NCBI GenBank assembly: GCA_944990035.1
Contig: CALYLX010000079.1
Span: forward strand, 434,001-498,000
Reading direction: 5' to 3'
DNA: 64,000 nucleotides
Origin: Clitopilus passeckerianus
Lineage: Eukaryota > Basidiomycota > Agaricomycetes > Agaricales > Entolomataceae
A program made the position numbers and the translations under genes. Positions 42,069 through 54,315 of this stretch are shown piece by piece (the stretch's first letter is position 1; each line of letters opens with the position of its first letter). Under the pieces are notes generated by a model, which worked only from the letters and a program-made list of their open reading frames with translations, searched no databases and was not told where the DNA came from.

Positions 42069-42107
42069 GAGCGTGCAGCCATGCGGGCATGCACGCTCTT
42101 TGCACGC
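42069..42107. repeat. Small GCGTGCA inverted cluster
   Basis: GAGCGTGCA is followed within 40 bases by GCATGCACGCTC and TGCACGC, the same motif in the opposite orientation. Confidence 0.45.
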
Positions 42108-42753
42108 AAAAATCATGTAGCCCGCGACTTTAAGGTCTCATGTGAGGGTGTAGTTTGAGAATCAAGGGGAGACTCGTGTACTCCACTCGATGTGAACGTT
42201 TTCTCCGACCTTGGCTGCAATAAAACGTGATAGACGTGCAGAATTTCCTTGGAATGACCCGTTCACATGAAGTCATTGGCCATGTTCCCCTGGCCTGCCC
42301 TTGTGCACATCCATCTCAACGTAATGCAAATGGGACCTGAAGCTCGAAGGAGTAGAATAAACTCCCGGATTGTAAAATAATCTAAATATCTCGGGGCACG
42401 AGGCTGTCAGGATAAATTATATATAGGTCAGACTGTACAGGGTAATGAGAGATTTCATTGAAAGGGCACGTTTCCACGCAGAATATGGCATGAAGCCTTG
42501 AGCGTCTACAAATCCTTCGACCTCTCTAGGACTAGCGCATTGTGGTCATTACAGGTCGTCACCACACGTCCACACCAGCAGTGTCCCGGTGGCGTCGGTA
42601 GCTTGGGATGCCTTATAAGGTGGCCCAGAGATTGCCACTTGTTAATGAACCTGTATTGGGAGATGAGATTGTTGTTTGTTTTCTCATATAAACTGTCGAG
42701 TGAAGGTGGTGGAAGAGCAAACCACTAATACTGGACCACTCTCAGACCTGAGG

Positions 42754-43555
42754 ATGCCCAAAACATTCACCTTCTCTGACTTTGACATCGGGAACAGCCA
42801 AATTGTTCCAGACCAGGAAGGCTCTCCTACCTTTACCATTGCGACAGAACGAAGCACGTTCGACCAGTTGAAGCAAACGACTCTCACATTGTCCGAGGGC
42901 AATGCTGTCGTTGGGCTTATTGATTGGAAGAAAAAGACGATGAAGGTCACAGGTACGACACAGCCGTATGGGGTGGTAAAGAGTAAATTTGGTGGGCCAT
43001 TCAACTCGTACGTGACCTTTCTATCGCCAATGATGTGGAACAATCAGCTCAAGGTAGCCTCTGACCAGCTTTCACGAATGGAAATGGTCATCCAGGAAAT
43101 ACACCGTTGACAGGTCACTCCAGAAACGTACTTGGACGGTAAGCAGGAGTTTATGTTTATATTCTACATAAGTCATGCCCATCCTTACATCTAGTCTATA
43201 GGCGACATCAGGCAACGAGAAAATTGCAGTGTTTACGAACGTTAAATATCCAGGGCACCCCTTTGGAAAGGCCCAGCCCGCAACTTTCAACTTTCTGTCT
43301 GACGTCACAGAGGAAGAAATGGTTTTCTTGATATTTGCTCTGCTTTTCTCGCAGTTGAAGATGCCGCCTAATAGAACGCCAGTGGTGCGTGTCTGACATA
43401 ATCTCATTTGCTGTATGCTCGACTAACCGTGTATCTCTTAGAGCTTCAAGGCTGCAGCAGGCGAAGCAGGCGAGGAGTTGGCTATTGCTGGGGCGGCTAA
43501 TCTAGCCGCTTACGGTGCAACACAAGCGGTGTCGACATGCTGTATCATTCAATGA
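42754..43555 (+). CDS. DUF6593-like protein with CAAX box, paralogue 1
   Basis: Four exons by GT..AG signals: 42754-43007, 43069-43138, one starting at 43201 (ATSGNEKIAVFTNV) and ending about 43383, and the last from about 43441 to 43555. The first exon reads MPKTFTFSDFDIGNSQIV and VVGLIDWKKKTMKV, a layout like basidiomycete DUF6593 proteins (a small beta-rich domain of unknown function). The fourth exon is alanine-rich and ends STCCIIQ. CIIQ fits a CAAX prenylation signal, so membrane attachment is likely. The paralogue at 46754 has the same exon layout and the same last seven residues. It would be a small membrane-anchored protein of about 200 residues. Confidence 0.7.
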
Positions 43556-46500
43556 AGTTTTGACGGGTATGAATATGCTGGCGACATGTAGCCCGATACA
43601 ATATATAGCTACAAGTGCATATGTCACTCTATACTTTTGGTATGAGAACTTTATCGCTTCAAGGGGCGTTTTCAGAATGACGTACTTGATGGGGAGGGAG
43701 TAGATCTTAATGCTATTGCAACAAGCTCGATGCCCTTTAACCGTTACAGGTTGACAACATTGTTCTCAACCAACAGTACGTGTAGTGACATTGTACTGTA
43801 TCCCAATAATTATAGAGAAAAGGTGATATAGTATTTGTATAGCCTTGCGGAGCCTATTATGATTGCGCGCTTCTACTTTCCGGTGATCTGGGATCCACAT
43901 AGGCGAGATAGTGCCCCTGCGAGCGCATTATAATGTGTAGCTCCAGGGACGGGGACGGGGACATTAATTCGGCAGTACAGTTCTAGTACCCGGAAAACTG
44001 GAATTCAAGAATTCTACCACTCCTGTGTATTGGGGCAGGGTTTATCTAGGAGGTGGAGAGAATCGAAGCCTGACGTCGTGACGATCAAACGGCCATTTTG
44101 GAATCCTGGACTCTGGAGTGTCGACAGGTACCTACGTAATTTGGACCACAGGGTACCCGAAGTGTGCTCTAGTCATAGAGGAGCATGAAAACATCGGATG
44201 TGCGGTACCAGGTTTCACACGGCATAATCAGAGGTGCAATTCAACAGCGTCCTTAGGACGTGTCACAGGGGTAAGATGGATTGGAGAAGTTACCTTGATA
44301 GATCAGCGGGGAGAACGGAAGGTCAATTTTTAAGCAGTGAACTCGGCAAATTCTTCAACGACAATATATATATATATTACATATCTCTCGTTGAGCATGA
44401 AGATGAGGTTACGGAACGATGCACAAGGCCGAGATTGCCGGGTCGACCTGCCCTAAATCCACTCTCACATCTGTTCTGTCATCAGTCTTGATCGATGATC
44501 CTCACTCGCGCAGGGATTCGTTCATACCAGCCTTCATACAATTCAAACCGCTTTCCACCAATCTATGCTCTATAGCACGTCCTAATATCACCATGTCCCT
44601 CTCCAAAGTGCACTGGAAGAGTCGGAAATCTTCCTTCCTCCGGTGTACAGTCTGCGGTCACAACAAACGAGCCAGGTGGCCCCAAGTTCCCTTATCTCTT
44701 GACGCCGCTGCACGAGCTGCTGAGCGGTGTCGCTGACTCAGTAGTGCAGTCGAGGCCGAATTCCTTGAAACCGGAGTCCCTGACGTTCTTGGCCCCTCCA
44801 CTTTCAGCGACGTTGACTACCAAGGTCTGGATTTTTTGCTCCCGTGGATGGCTTCGTATTGAACTCGGTTTATGGTTGACGCTAGTCATCTGCGCTGTAG
44901 CAAAGTCTAACAAGCCACCGCTGAATATACGGACACCAGATGCACTACCCACATCCTTCTTCCTCTCTCAACCACTCGCTGTCCATGATATCTCCAACAA
45001 CGAAATCCCTTCTACCAAAACAGACACCCTCCCTGGACCACCCCATCCCAGAGACGTCTTCATCCTTCATCATTCATTCGTATATGAGGACCGCTCCGTT
45101 ATACCCATCAATGGCCCTCAAAGATTGCGGGCCATACATGCATCCGGTGGCGGATCGGAGGAGCGTCGGGGTTCGAGGAAACGGGAGAGGGAGTTGCTGC
45201 TATGGGATGTGTGGTGCTACTTGGAGGTTGCCACAGCTAGTGTCCACAAGGACGACGAGGAAGACAAGTGAGTTCTGGGTCCGGGTCACCTGCTCCCACC
45301 CGTCAAGGGTGAAGCAGGGGAGTGCTACTCCATCACATGCCCATGTCCATCGCGCAGAACGTGTTCAGCGGCACCATGCCCCTCACTGCTACCCTCTCCA
45401 CCACCGCTGCCTATCATCTTCCCCTCCTTGCTCAGAAGACGTCCCTACTCAGGGCCTTGAATCTCCTCGTTCATATTTCTATCGGTTGGAGGTCCCATCT
45501 GTGTTCCTAGGTGCTGGGAGCAGCGAGAACAGCGGGCGATGGATGTGTCCATGAAGACAAGCATTGAGACGACGAGATGGTCCATCTTGGGGCGGGGCTA
45601 CGACCAGTGCCAGCATCGTCGTGAACCTCCGGATTGTCACCGTCGCCGACGGTGATTCACACCAGGAGGAACATCCTCGCGGTTTCGACTGCTCCCTCAC
45701 TGTGTATGTACCGGAACAGTACCGCAGACACGTCAACCTTGAGTGTCGTATCCGGGATCCCCGCGCGATGGCTTTCCTCACGACTTGGTTCTAAGCTCGA
45801 GGTAACGTGTCTCATACTCTACCTGCCTTACCTTGAACTGACAAATCGTGTTAAATTGCAGGTAAATATCATCGATCTACAACCCATGCTATGCCGTTTG
45901 ACCTTTCGCCATCATTAGGCCCGCAAACTGTACCTATTCTTCACATATCGAGAGATATTGAGGCTCGTAATATTGTTTTGATGACCTTTTCCAGTCTCGT
46001 TACCCCCAATTCCGGATGTTATGTTATCGATCTGATCTATTAAAGTACGATGAGATATCCCTACCTTTAAGTTACTCGCTGTTGATACAGTATTCAAACT
46101 TTGGTTTCACTGTTTCGATGTCTCTCTCAACATATGATGAAAGATCCATGAGCTCCCTTGATGATTTGATTCACGGCGCTCCTACGATCAAGGAACTGGC
46201 ATGTTCTAACCCTAAAATCTCAATTTGAGGAACACGAGACCTAGAGAGGTGAAAATGAGGTGAAAAAGATCAGACTTGGGACTCTTTTGGATGTCCTGGG
46301 GCGCAAGGCTACCATAATGAGCCGTACCTATAGTATAAGTTGCGCCGGATAACCAATGCTGTCGCCCTTTTCATCAGATATCATTTAAAGGACACGTTGC
46401 TTTCGTGTGGCATGTAGTGTCAGGCTTCAACGTCCGTGGACTCTGTCGCCTCCATGTGACCACTGTATTGTGATACTTATCAGTCACCATCACACTTCTA

Positions 46501-46753
46501 TGACAGCAGGTCGTGGTGTGGAGATTCTTATCCATGCTCTCGCGATATAAGCTCTACTGAAAAGACGGTGCGAGCCACTCGCACCGTCCCAGATAACTAC
46601 GTACTACCCCTTTCTCAGACCATAATCATTCATTATTCCCCACCCTTCATTCGTTGATACCGCCTGCTCTATTCGACAATCGCCGTCCATCATTTGAGAA
46701 ATTGGACGAATCCGTTCATTAATTGAATAGCGCGCACAGAACCGGTATCCGGG
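43556..46753. other. Intergenic between the DUF6593-like paralogues
   Basis: About 3.2 kb. Plus-strand frames at 44699-45271 and 44940-45554 overlap each other and have no recognised domain, so they are not called. The segment 45300-45560 resembles two other places (dispersed repeat B). Confidence 0.45.
45300..45560 (+). repeat. Dispersed repeat B, copy 1
   Basis: Similar to the reverse complements of 50369-50810 and 54790-55215, with a shared run of blocks such as CATGCCC-, CACC-CC-CCT-TCATCTTC and a TTCATATTT/TTTGGGCC block. It is the most diverged copy. Confidence 0.35.
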
Positions 46754-47551
46754 ATGCCCAAGACATTCACGTACTCGGCCTTTGACATCGGGAATAGCCC
46801 TATCGTTCCAGACCAGGAAGGTTTACCCACCTTCACCATCGTAACGAAACGAAGCACTCTAGACCAGCTAAAGCACACGACTATCACATCCTCCCAGGAT
46901 AACACTGTTGTTGGTTCAATAGACTGGAAGAAGAAGACGATGGAAGTTAAGGGTTTGACAAAACCGTATGCAGATGTCAAGACTAAACCGGACGGGACAT
47001 TTAGCTTGTAGGTTACTTCTTTCGTCAGTGATCCTAGGTTACTGGTAGCTCAATATAACATCTGGATTAGAACCCACGAGTGGAAATGGTCAACAACAAA
47101 GTATGTAACTACGTATAAGAAAGGCGCTTGGACGGTAAGAGATTCGTTCTTCATATAGATTGTGGCCGGCAGTGCTCATGCCTTCCCATTACTAAAAGGC
47201 GAAATCCGGCAACGAGACAATCGCAGTATTCACTAATGTCAAATACCACCCCTTCGGAAAAGCCGAGCTCGCAACATTCAACTTCCTCGCTGACGTGACG
47301 GAGGAAGATATGGTTTTCCTGATGTTCGCTCTGCTTTTCCCGTCCCTCAAGATGCCACCAAATAAAACCCCGCTGGTGCGTACCTACTCTAATCTCAATC
47401 TGCCACGCTGAGACCTCAGCTGACTGGGTATTCTTCACTTTTTAAATAGAGCTTTAAAGCTGCAGCGGGCGCTGCAGGTGGGGAAATTGCTGTTACTGTG
47501 GCTGGTAATGCGGCTAGCGCTGCAGTCTCTACTTGCTGTATTATCCAATGA
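46754..47551 (+). CDS. DUF6593-like protein with CAAX box, paralogue 2
   Basis: Exons are 46754-47007, 47071-47134, 47199-47375 and 47450-47551, all GT..AG. The first exon reads MPKTFTYSAFDIGNSPIV and VVGSIDWKKKTMEV. The second has THEWKWSTTKYV. The third has SGNETIAVFTNVKYHPFGKAEL. The last is Ala/Gly-rich and ends STCCIIQ, a CAAX-type end. It is the tandem paralogue of 42754-43555, with introns at the same positions. The product is about 198 residues. The conserved CAAX end in a region that otherwise drifts (Ala-rich) suggests selection for prenylation. Confidence 0.75.
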
Positions 47552-48140
47552 TGAATTCGTATGAGTGTGTTTGTGACATAACTATCTACACGTACTGTAC
47601 ATACATACGCCCGTAGCTCAAAGGGGCTTCAGTTCACGTCAAACTTGGAGAGTTCTCTGTAGGATAGTAGGATCGATGGTTTATAACATCACCTACGACT
47701 GCACGAAGATGTGTATGGATTAAAGCAAGACATTTGTTCTGACTTTGTGGATATCATCGCCTTCTGTCATCCAAGCGGCCTATCAGCTGTACCTATGTTC
47801 AGGGATTGGTATACGGTTGAAATACTCTAATTTCCAAGCGCTATAGGTCATTACTATCTTGGTGTGTATTCAATAGGGAGGCATTTGGAGAATTGCGTGC
47901 GTTCAGCGGGAAATCAATGACTTAGGACTTGGGCGCGTTGGCGCAACGCGGTTGGACCTGCCCTTATGCGCTCAGGCGGCCACGTGATAGTATTATTTTA
48001 CCCCCTCTGAATTATTTACCTCTATTAGCATCTAAAGCCAACGGAAGTGATATTTTCAATCCCGCAATTATAGGGGGTCAACGTACCTTCGTTTACTACC
48101 AAAACCAATAACTAACCTACTAACCCATTAATTTCCATCC
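47552..48140. other. Intergenic, no gene recognised
   Basis: Only short frames. It contains the 3' side of paralogue 2 and the promoter of the BTB gene. Confidence 0.5.
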
Positions 48141-50123
48141 ATGGTCCTCGCATTAGCAAGCTCGCCCCACCACTCCGACACCTCTCCTTCTCCTCCACGC
48201 TCTCCTCATCGGCCATCTATATCACCTTCCCCTCCTCCTCCCCCTAGGCATGCGCACCGATGTACGTACTTTGAAGACCATTGAGATCTCCTACATTTCT
48301 CACCAAACTCTGCATTTAACGATCCCAAAGCCGAAATCACTTACCAATCCTCCGACGGTGTCTTGTTCCACATCCACACCGTCTACTTCCGCGCACACAC
48401 CGGAACGCCCCTTCCACCGGAATGTCACTAGACGAAGTCGTTCCCTTGGCCGAAACATCAAGAGTACTAGAGACACTATTTACATTTATATATCCTCTCC
48501 CCAAATCTGATCTTTCGCGGATGCAAAGGTTTACAAGAGGCACGTCTTCGAAGTAGCTGAGGCGGCGGAGAAGTATCAAGTCTTTCCCGCAATGTATGCG
48601 TCTATGGTTGTAATGGAGTTCGTGAAATTTTTCAGTTGCATGGATTTTCAGACTATTAATTGCGTTTTCAGACAGCTTATCCAACAATCCCCAATCCGAG
48701 TCCTTAGCCACGCGCTGAAGCACGGATACATGGAACTCGCCAACAAAGCTGCTCTGGCCGCACTTGACGTACCCCCAGCAACCATAATCCAGCAAATTCC
48801 TCCTCAATTCCACGAACTCTGGGTGAGTTGAGCGCAGTTCCACATGACCATCCCGACCCACTGGTATCTAACCATTACTCGATCTTTACTACCTTAGTTC
48901 ACTTATCACGCCCAATGGGTCTCAATCCAGGAGAAGGTCCTTACCCAACACCTCCCCCGCTTTACCCCAACCTGGGAAATCGTCTCCCTCCTTGCCTCAT
49001 CCCTCCGCGTCCTTCAAAAACTAGAATCGGTCCTCGGGATAGGTGAAGTGTATCGGAATTGGAGGTCGATGATCATGGATTTGGTCGAGGACGTGATGCC
49101 TCTTACAAAGGGCCTTTCGGCCACGGAGAAGAAGACAGGTTCGGATGCGGATGCAGTACAGCGGGGAAGGGTGAGGATAAGAGCTGGGAGACGGATGTTG
49201 ACCCGGAGGATGCAATCACCCTCATCTGTTCCAGCGGTAAAAGATACACCTTATCCCGAAAAATCTTCTTCTCCTGCGCTCCCAGATTTGGAAGCTTGCC
49301 CTCAGACCTTGCTGTAATCGAGCGCCGACTCTCTGAACCTCCTGAAACTATCGACCTTCTCCTCAAATTCATTCGACCTGTCCCATCACCTACCCTACAT
49401 GATTTAACGTTTGAGACTCTCCTCGACCTTGCATGGGCTGCTGAAAAGTATCAGATTTTCCAAACGATGTACCTATGTCCGATATTCCTCAGGTGGTTGT
49501 TTTTTTATATCTTTCTGTAGAGTTTGTTACTAAAACGAAGCGAATTCATGGTTTGAAGGGATAAAGTTTCCGAAAATCCACTCGAGATCTTCGAATACGC
49601 CGCAAGATTCAAGTATCTCGAAATCCTGGACATAGCCGCCCCACTCCTCATCGGCAAACCTCTCTTCAAAACCCTCTCCATGCTCCCACCAGATCTACAT
49701 GTCGCCTGGGTACGTCTTTCCATCTTCATTCTCTAACAACCAAAACCTCCAGAACCGAGAACTAATTCGGTCTCCAATCTCATACAGGGCAGGTACTCGG
49801 ACAGATGGAACTACACCTCCCAAAGATGCATGCGCACCGTCCTCGCGACATACAACACTCACTCCCAATGTACCTCCTGCAAGCGTGGCGGACCTGCGGC
49901 AGGATCTTCGTTCTTAACCTTTCACGGAAGTCCGATTATCCAAGAGTTGACGAAAGGACCCAAGGTGTTGAGAGATGTTGAGACATTGCTTAAAGAGACG
50001 GTTACGTGGGAGGGGTGTAGACTTGACGAAGAAGCGAGGGAGAGGTGGATGGGGGTTATTAGAGCATCGGTCGCCTCAATTGGCGATTTCTCATCATATA
50101 TTAGAGAGACTTCCCGAGGGTGA
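48141..50123 (+). pseudogene. Tandem-BTB protein, frameshifted
   Basis: ATG 48141 opens a Pro/Ser-rich exon (to 48259) that splices at about 48332 into a BTB domain (AEITYQSSDGVLFHIHTVYFRAHT). A one-base deletion at about 48419 and a second frame change near 48535 break this domain (compare the intact 56547-56856). The AEAAEKYQVFPAMY motif and later parts (48690-48830) are still readable. A second BTB domain follows (49205-49490: DAITLICSSGKRYTLSRKIFFS, WAAEKYQIFQTMYLC), then an EYAARFKYLEILDIAAPLL segment and a tail with CTSCKRGG. BTB domains mediate dimerisation and Cul3 recruitment. The two breaks may be true mutations; sequencing error is not excluded. Confidence 0.65.
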
Positions 50124-51747
50124 AGCTTAGATATGGCTGCATTAACGACGAGACAAGGTAAAGGTAGATTAGATTGATAATTATAGTATTCGAATTCTAA
50201 AGTACTAGACTGGAAAACCTTCAACATGCTACTGCGGGTCTCAAAACGGAATTGGTGCGAACAACTGTTTCGTTAGTGGAAAGAAGAACATTGTGATAGA
50301 GGCATTTCTGCCCCAGTAGCGTGATAGGTAGGAGAGACGATAGGAAAGTAATAGGATAGAGATCTCAGATAAGAACTTCGACATTGAAGTTTCGGCAGCG
50401 CTATTCCTGATAGACAGGAAAGACGAAGAGGACGACCCAAAGTGGTCCTCCAGCTGGCGATGACGATGCTAGTGGTGTCCCCCAAGACGGCCGTCATCAT
50501 CTGGTCCTCCACCACCTGCCTCTCTCGCTAAGCGACACACCAGAAATGCATATGGGCCCAAAAAGGATGCTGCAGGGTGAGTGTGAGGGGTTGGGCAGGG
50601 CCATCTGCCAAGCGTGGAGCGAGGTGGGTGAAAACGATAGATGGCGGGGGTGACGGAAAGATAGCATGGCTCCGTAGGCGTTCTGGGTGGGCCTGATATG
50701 GTGGAGAAGCTTCGTGCTCTTCTCGGCCCTCGACCGACGGGGAGTAGGCGGGCCATTGGCGCGCTGGGGCTCCTCATCATCTTCGTCAACACCGGCCGTC
50801 CTCCTGGTAACCTAGTCCTCCACTGAGACGGAGTTGTTTACCAACAACTCGCTGGACGTGGCGGGGTCAAAAGTGCCGGGGAATCCCGTTTGAAAAGTTC
50901 GAGCTCGAGTCCCCAACATCATACAGCAGGGTTGACGTGACGTGGAGTGAGAGAAGTTGTTTGGTGTGGTCAGAAGGCGCCACACCACCGCAGCATCTAA
51001 GAATGCCAGTGGAACTTCCACTCTGGAAAGTGAGATCCTTGCTATTGGCGGATGGAGGATAAAGGCAAACGGAGGTTCGGGAATATCAGTCTAGATCGAA
51101 GGTCCAAATCTCTGCATAAGGGAGAACGTAGACAGTGACGAGGGCGATGGTCGTCGAGTGTGGCAACGGTACGAAGATGTTGATTCAGGTCCTGGATCCT
51201 ATCAGGAAGGTGCTGTCTTGTACTTGCGACCGACCATAGGTGGAGGAGACTGGAGACACAGATCGGTCAGCAAAGCTTGGATCAGGCAGATTTAGGGCAG
51301 GTCGGCTCGGCTTTTTCCACCGCCTCGTCAATCTTCCACACTGATGGCCTCAGTGACGGCACTTCATCTATCTAAACTCTCTTTTCAATGAGTAAGATAG
51401 GTCATAAATAACATAATGTTGAAGTTGACGCTGGAGTTTGTCATGTTTGCCGCTGATACCCTGATCTTTCGTCTTTCTCCGACCGATCTAAGTACCGAAC
51501 TCTGTACAGATAATCTTGCCCATCACGACTCCACGACGCTGCCTAATTGACATACAGCGGTGGTGCCACTCATCTGACATTTCATTTCCCTCAATGACTA
51601 TCGACAGAAGCACGCTTCAAGTATCCTGCGGTTCAATTTGCTCAGGTACCAGTCGACTTTCAACAGCTCAGGCACAACGGAGTCCAGAACTATAAAACGG
51701 CCCGTTCAATCATTACAACACAACGCTTCAATTCTCTCCACCTCCAG
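50124..51747. other. Intergenic with a copy of dispersed repeat B
   Basis: No gene recognised apart from the repeat at 50369-50810. A TATAAAAC near 51691 would suit the membrane-protein gene that follows. Confidence 0.45.
50369..50810 (-). repeat. Dispersed repeat B, copy 2
   Basis: Clearly alignable to 54790-55215 in the same orientation: CAGATA-GAA-TTCGACA at the start, GATAGACAG-AAAGACGAA, CATCTGGTCCTCCA, GAGGGGTTGGGCA and GGTGGTG/GGTGGAGAAGC blocks in the same order. Confidence 0.65.
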
Positions 51748-52742
51748 ATGAACATCACCTCAATATACTCTCCGGGCCAAACTCGTCACACAACCATGAA
51801 CGAAGAGTTCAAAGAGCGAAGACGTCGCGGCATCATCACACCCTATCGCCTCTCAACCGTATCAATCCTCCTAGGATTTGGTACCGCTAAAGCCATTCAA
51901 TCGCTTCATAATCACCAGGTGACCGCGACATGGATCGAGTGGGTAGGCGGTACCGCCTTGGCCGTCCTGTACGTACTCTATTTCATTCCTTCTTCAGCTT
52001 GAAGTCCTAACTCGTCGTTTTACAGCTGGTATTGCCTAGGTTTCCTCGAGTCACGACCTACCTTCCGATGGTTCTTCCACTTTGAATGTGGTGCCGACCT
52101 CTTGGCAGTTGTTGGACTCGCGGTTTTCATCCGTACGTGCCCTTTCATTCGTCTCGTAAGTCCATACCAATACTTACACCACAATTATTCACCCCTCCCA
52201 GCCCTGAGCGAAGGAACCGCATCTCTTATTCTCTCAATCGTCGGCGTACTAGTCGCCCGTACTGCTCCTGCCATCTCTTCCGCGTTAGTCCTGATGATAA
52301 GTAGCCTCGGAATGTGGGCTGTCATCTTCCTTATCATCCTGATACCCCTTTCCATCATGATATCTTGTGTTCCAGCTGGTCTCTTTCTTGGAGGGCTCTA
52401 TTTACTTGCAGTGAGTATACTCTCTCTTTCTTCCTATCGTGAAAACTTCAACTTTGATCTAACGGCTGTCAAATTTCCCCGTCTAGAAACACCTCGGTCT
52501 CTTATATCTCATTCCAACCCTCATAAGAGGCGGGGGTGGGTGGTGCGAGCGAAGGTGTAAGCTACCTGGTGTGTACTCCATACGTCTCCCCCATTTCATT
52601 CCAGTTGACATCGATTTTAGGTCTCGTTTACTTTATCGCCGGACTTCTTGCGGGACTCGGAGGCCTGTATGTTGCATTTCGCGTATTTATCATATTCATA
52701 CCTATCGCTTTTCCACCGTTTTCGTCTCAGGGTATGGTTTGA
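51748..52742 (+). CDS. Multi-pass membrane protein
   Basis: Five exons by GT..AG signals, from ATG 51748 to TGA 52742. After a charged start (NEEFKERRRRGIITPYRL) come hydrophobic segments: TALAVLWYCLGFL, ADLLAVVGLAVFI, ASLILSIVGVLVA, WAVIFLIILIPLSIMISCV with GLFLGGLYLLA, and LVYFIAGLLAGLGGLYVAFRVFIIFIPIAF, giving five or six membrane spans in about 280 residues. No known transporter family is recognised. A partial copy of the first exon lies nearby in inverted orientation at 53400-53481. Its function and membrane are unknown. Confidence 0.65.
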
Positions 52743-52835
52743 ATAGCGTTATTTCATAGAAAGAGCGACCTTTTTAAGATTAGGATTAAAAATCCTATCC
52801 CCTCTAATACGACGATATCAGTCGGTGTAATCTAC

Positions 52836-53481
52836 TCAGCCGGTAAAAGGCACATTTGGAGTCATCCTCTTGATTTTCTCGATGTATACTTCGCCTCTCA
52901 ACGCACACTGTGTCACATCCGCGAATAGTCCATCGATGTCGGTAGGCATACATGGCATAGTCATAAGCTGCTCTATGAGCTTTAAGGTGTGGTTTTGTAG
53001 GAAGGTGCTCATGTAGAGCTGCTTGTTGCGGCGGTAGTTATCTGGGGCGCAGAAGTCGTCGGATATAACCCGAACTCTTGCTTCTCGGTATCCCTGTCGG
53101 GAATAGAGAATGTGGCCTGGATCTGCGTGAGAGGACGTTCTGTGACATATTTCATGTCGAGGAAAACCCACCTGAGCAATGGCTACAGTATATGTGAGAG
53201 ACGCGGTCGATAATTTCCGGGCATGGTTCCCTTGTCCTGGTCACCAATGGAGCAGCTTCATCCAGTACTTCGCAAATAGGAAGGTCGGCTGCGACTCGAG
53301 GAAAGCTAGGCAATACCAACCGCAAAGGAGCCTCAAGTTGAGGAAGGGAGTAATGGAGGAAAGTGACAACGGAATACTTACAGTAAGCCAACACACTATC
53401 ACCGACCCATTCAATCGAGGTCGCTGATACCTGATGAATATGAAGCGATTGTATTGCTTTTGCGTGCCAGTGCCGAATCAC
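52836..53481 (-). pseudogene. Chimeric fragments: membrane-protein exon copy joined to other coding remnants
   Basis: On the minus strand, AKAIQSLHIHQVSATSIEWVG (about 53400-53460) is a close copy of AKAIQSLHNHQVTATWIEWVG in the gene at 51748. It runs into unrelated sequence with EVLDEAAPLV and CSHCSGGF, which recalls BTB-gene tails. A second frame at 52836-53171 has no recognised domain. This looks like a rearranged duplicate. Confidence 0.4.
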
Positions 53482-54315
53482 ATGGTGTTTAGAATGCCCA
53501 CATCGTCCGAGGGCCTACACGTGTCCTCCCTTTCCATCACCCTTAGCCAGACGGGAGTACGTACTTGGTGATTTCGGTCGAGATTGACAGCGTCGCTTAA
53601 CGATATAAGGCGGGAGACTGTAGGAAAGGGGAAACTTCTATGGCTCGCCTTGTCAGGAACATTTTACTCAAATGACCTGATAAGGGCACCTGAATTTTCA
53701 GGCCCGGCAAGGCATTATTATGCTATTTTGGAATCTCCAACAACGGCTGGAACGTTGGAATGCAAGGAACATTATGGAACGTGGGGGACAAAAACGGAAC
53801 GCAAAAGTGGATGGAAAGGAGTTATCGACACAATTAAAATGGTCTGCGGTAGGTCTGTGGTGTTCTATTCGCTGCTTCCTTCAAGATCTATGAATTTTCC
53901 GAGTCGAGAAGATCACCTGAGAGTGATCATCACGTATAGGCCTGACATCTCGCCGTTCTGAGGTCGCAGCTGACACTCTTAGTGGCTATTCAACAGATCG
54001 CTAATGGCATATGTACCATTCAGAAGCCTCGAGTCTCTAGAAGTTTGATTCCATAGGCATTCTACACGATAAAATCCAGGAACCGTAACGTACATTGTCA
54101 AAGCCACAGGAATGTACATTTTGGCTAGACCGCAGCCTGAATATTGAATATCAAAAGCTGGTACCCCTGTGCCAACCCAATGTGGCTTGCCTCGTTATCG
54201 CTACTCGGATGCAGCCCACAGGGTATAAAAGCACTTAGAAATCCATGTCCATCCTCATCGAGTCGCACTATTCTGCGAGTCATCCGAATCACTCAAACAT
54301 CTAAACCTTCACACC
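53482..54315. other. Intergenic, with the promoter of the secreted peptide
   Basis: A plus frame at 53584-53961 (125 codons) has no recognised domain and is not called. A TATA box lies at 54224-54230. Confidence 0.45.
54224..54230 (+). promoter_or_regulatory. TATA box of the secreted-peptide gene
   Basis: TATAAAA about 86 bases upstream of the ATG at 54316, followed by a pyrimidine-rich leader ending ACACC before ATG. Confidence 0.55.

Larger units (their letters stand above)
39819..42753. other. Gene-poor region with repeats
   Basis: No convincing gene in about 2.9 kb. It holds two clusters of GCGTGCA motifs, the right copy of dispersed repeat A, and at about 41495-41555 a block (ATATACGG..CCGTGTCA) that weakly resembles 7650-7715. 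Confidence 0.45.

Noticed and set aside
44699..45554. Plus-strand frames of 190 and 204 codons
   Set aside because: They overlap each other in different frames, have low-complexity composition and no recognised motif or splice partner.
53584..53961. Plus-strand frame of 125 codons
   Set aside because: No domain, no homologous piece elsewhere in the window, and no promoter or splice evidence.
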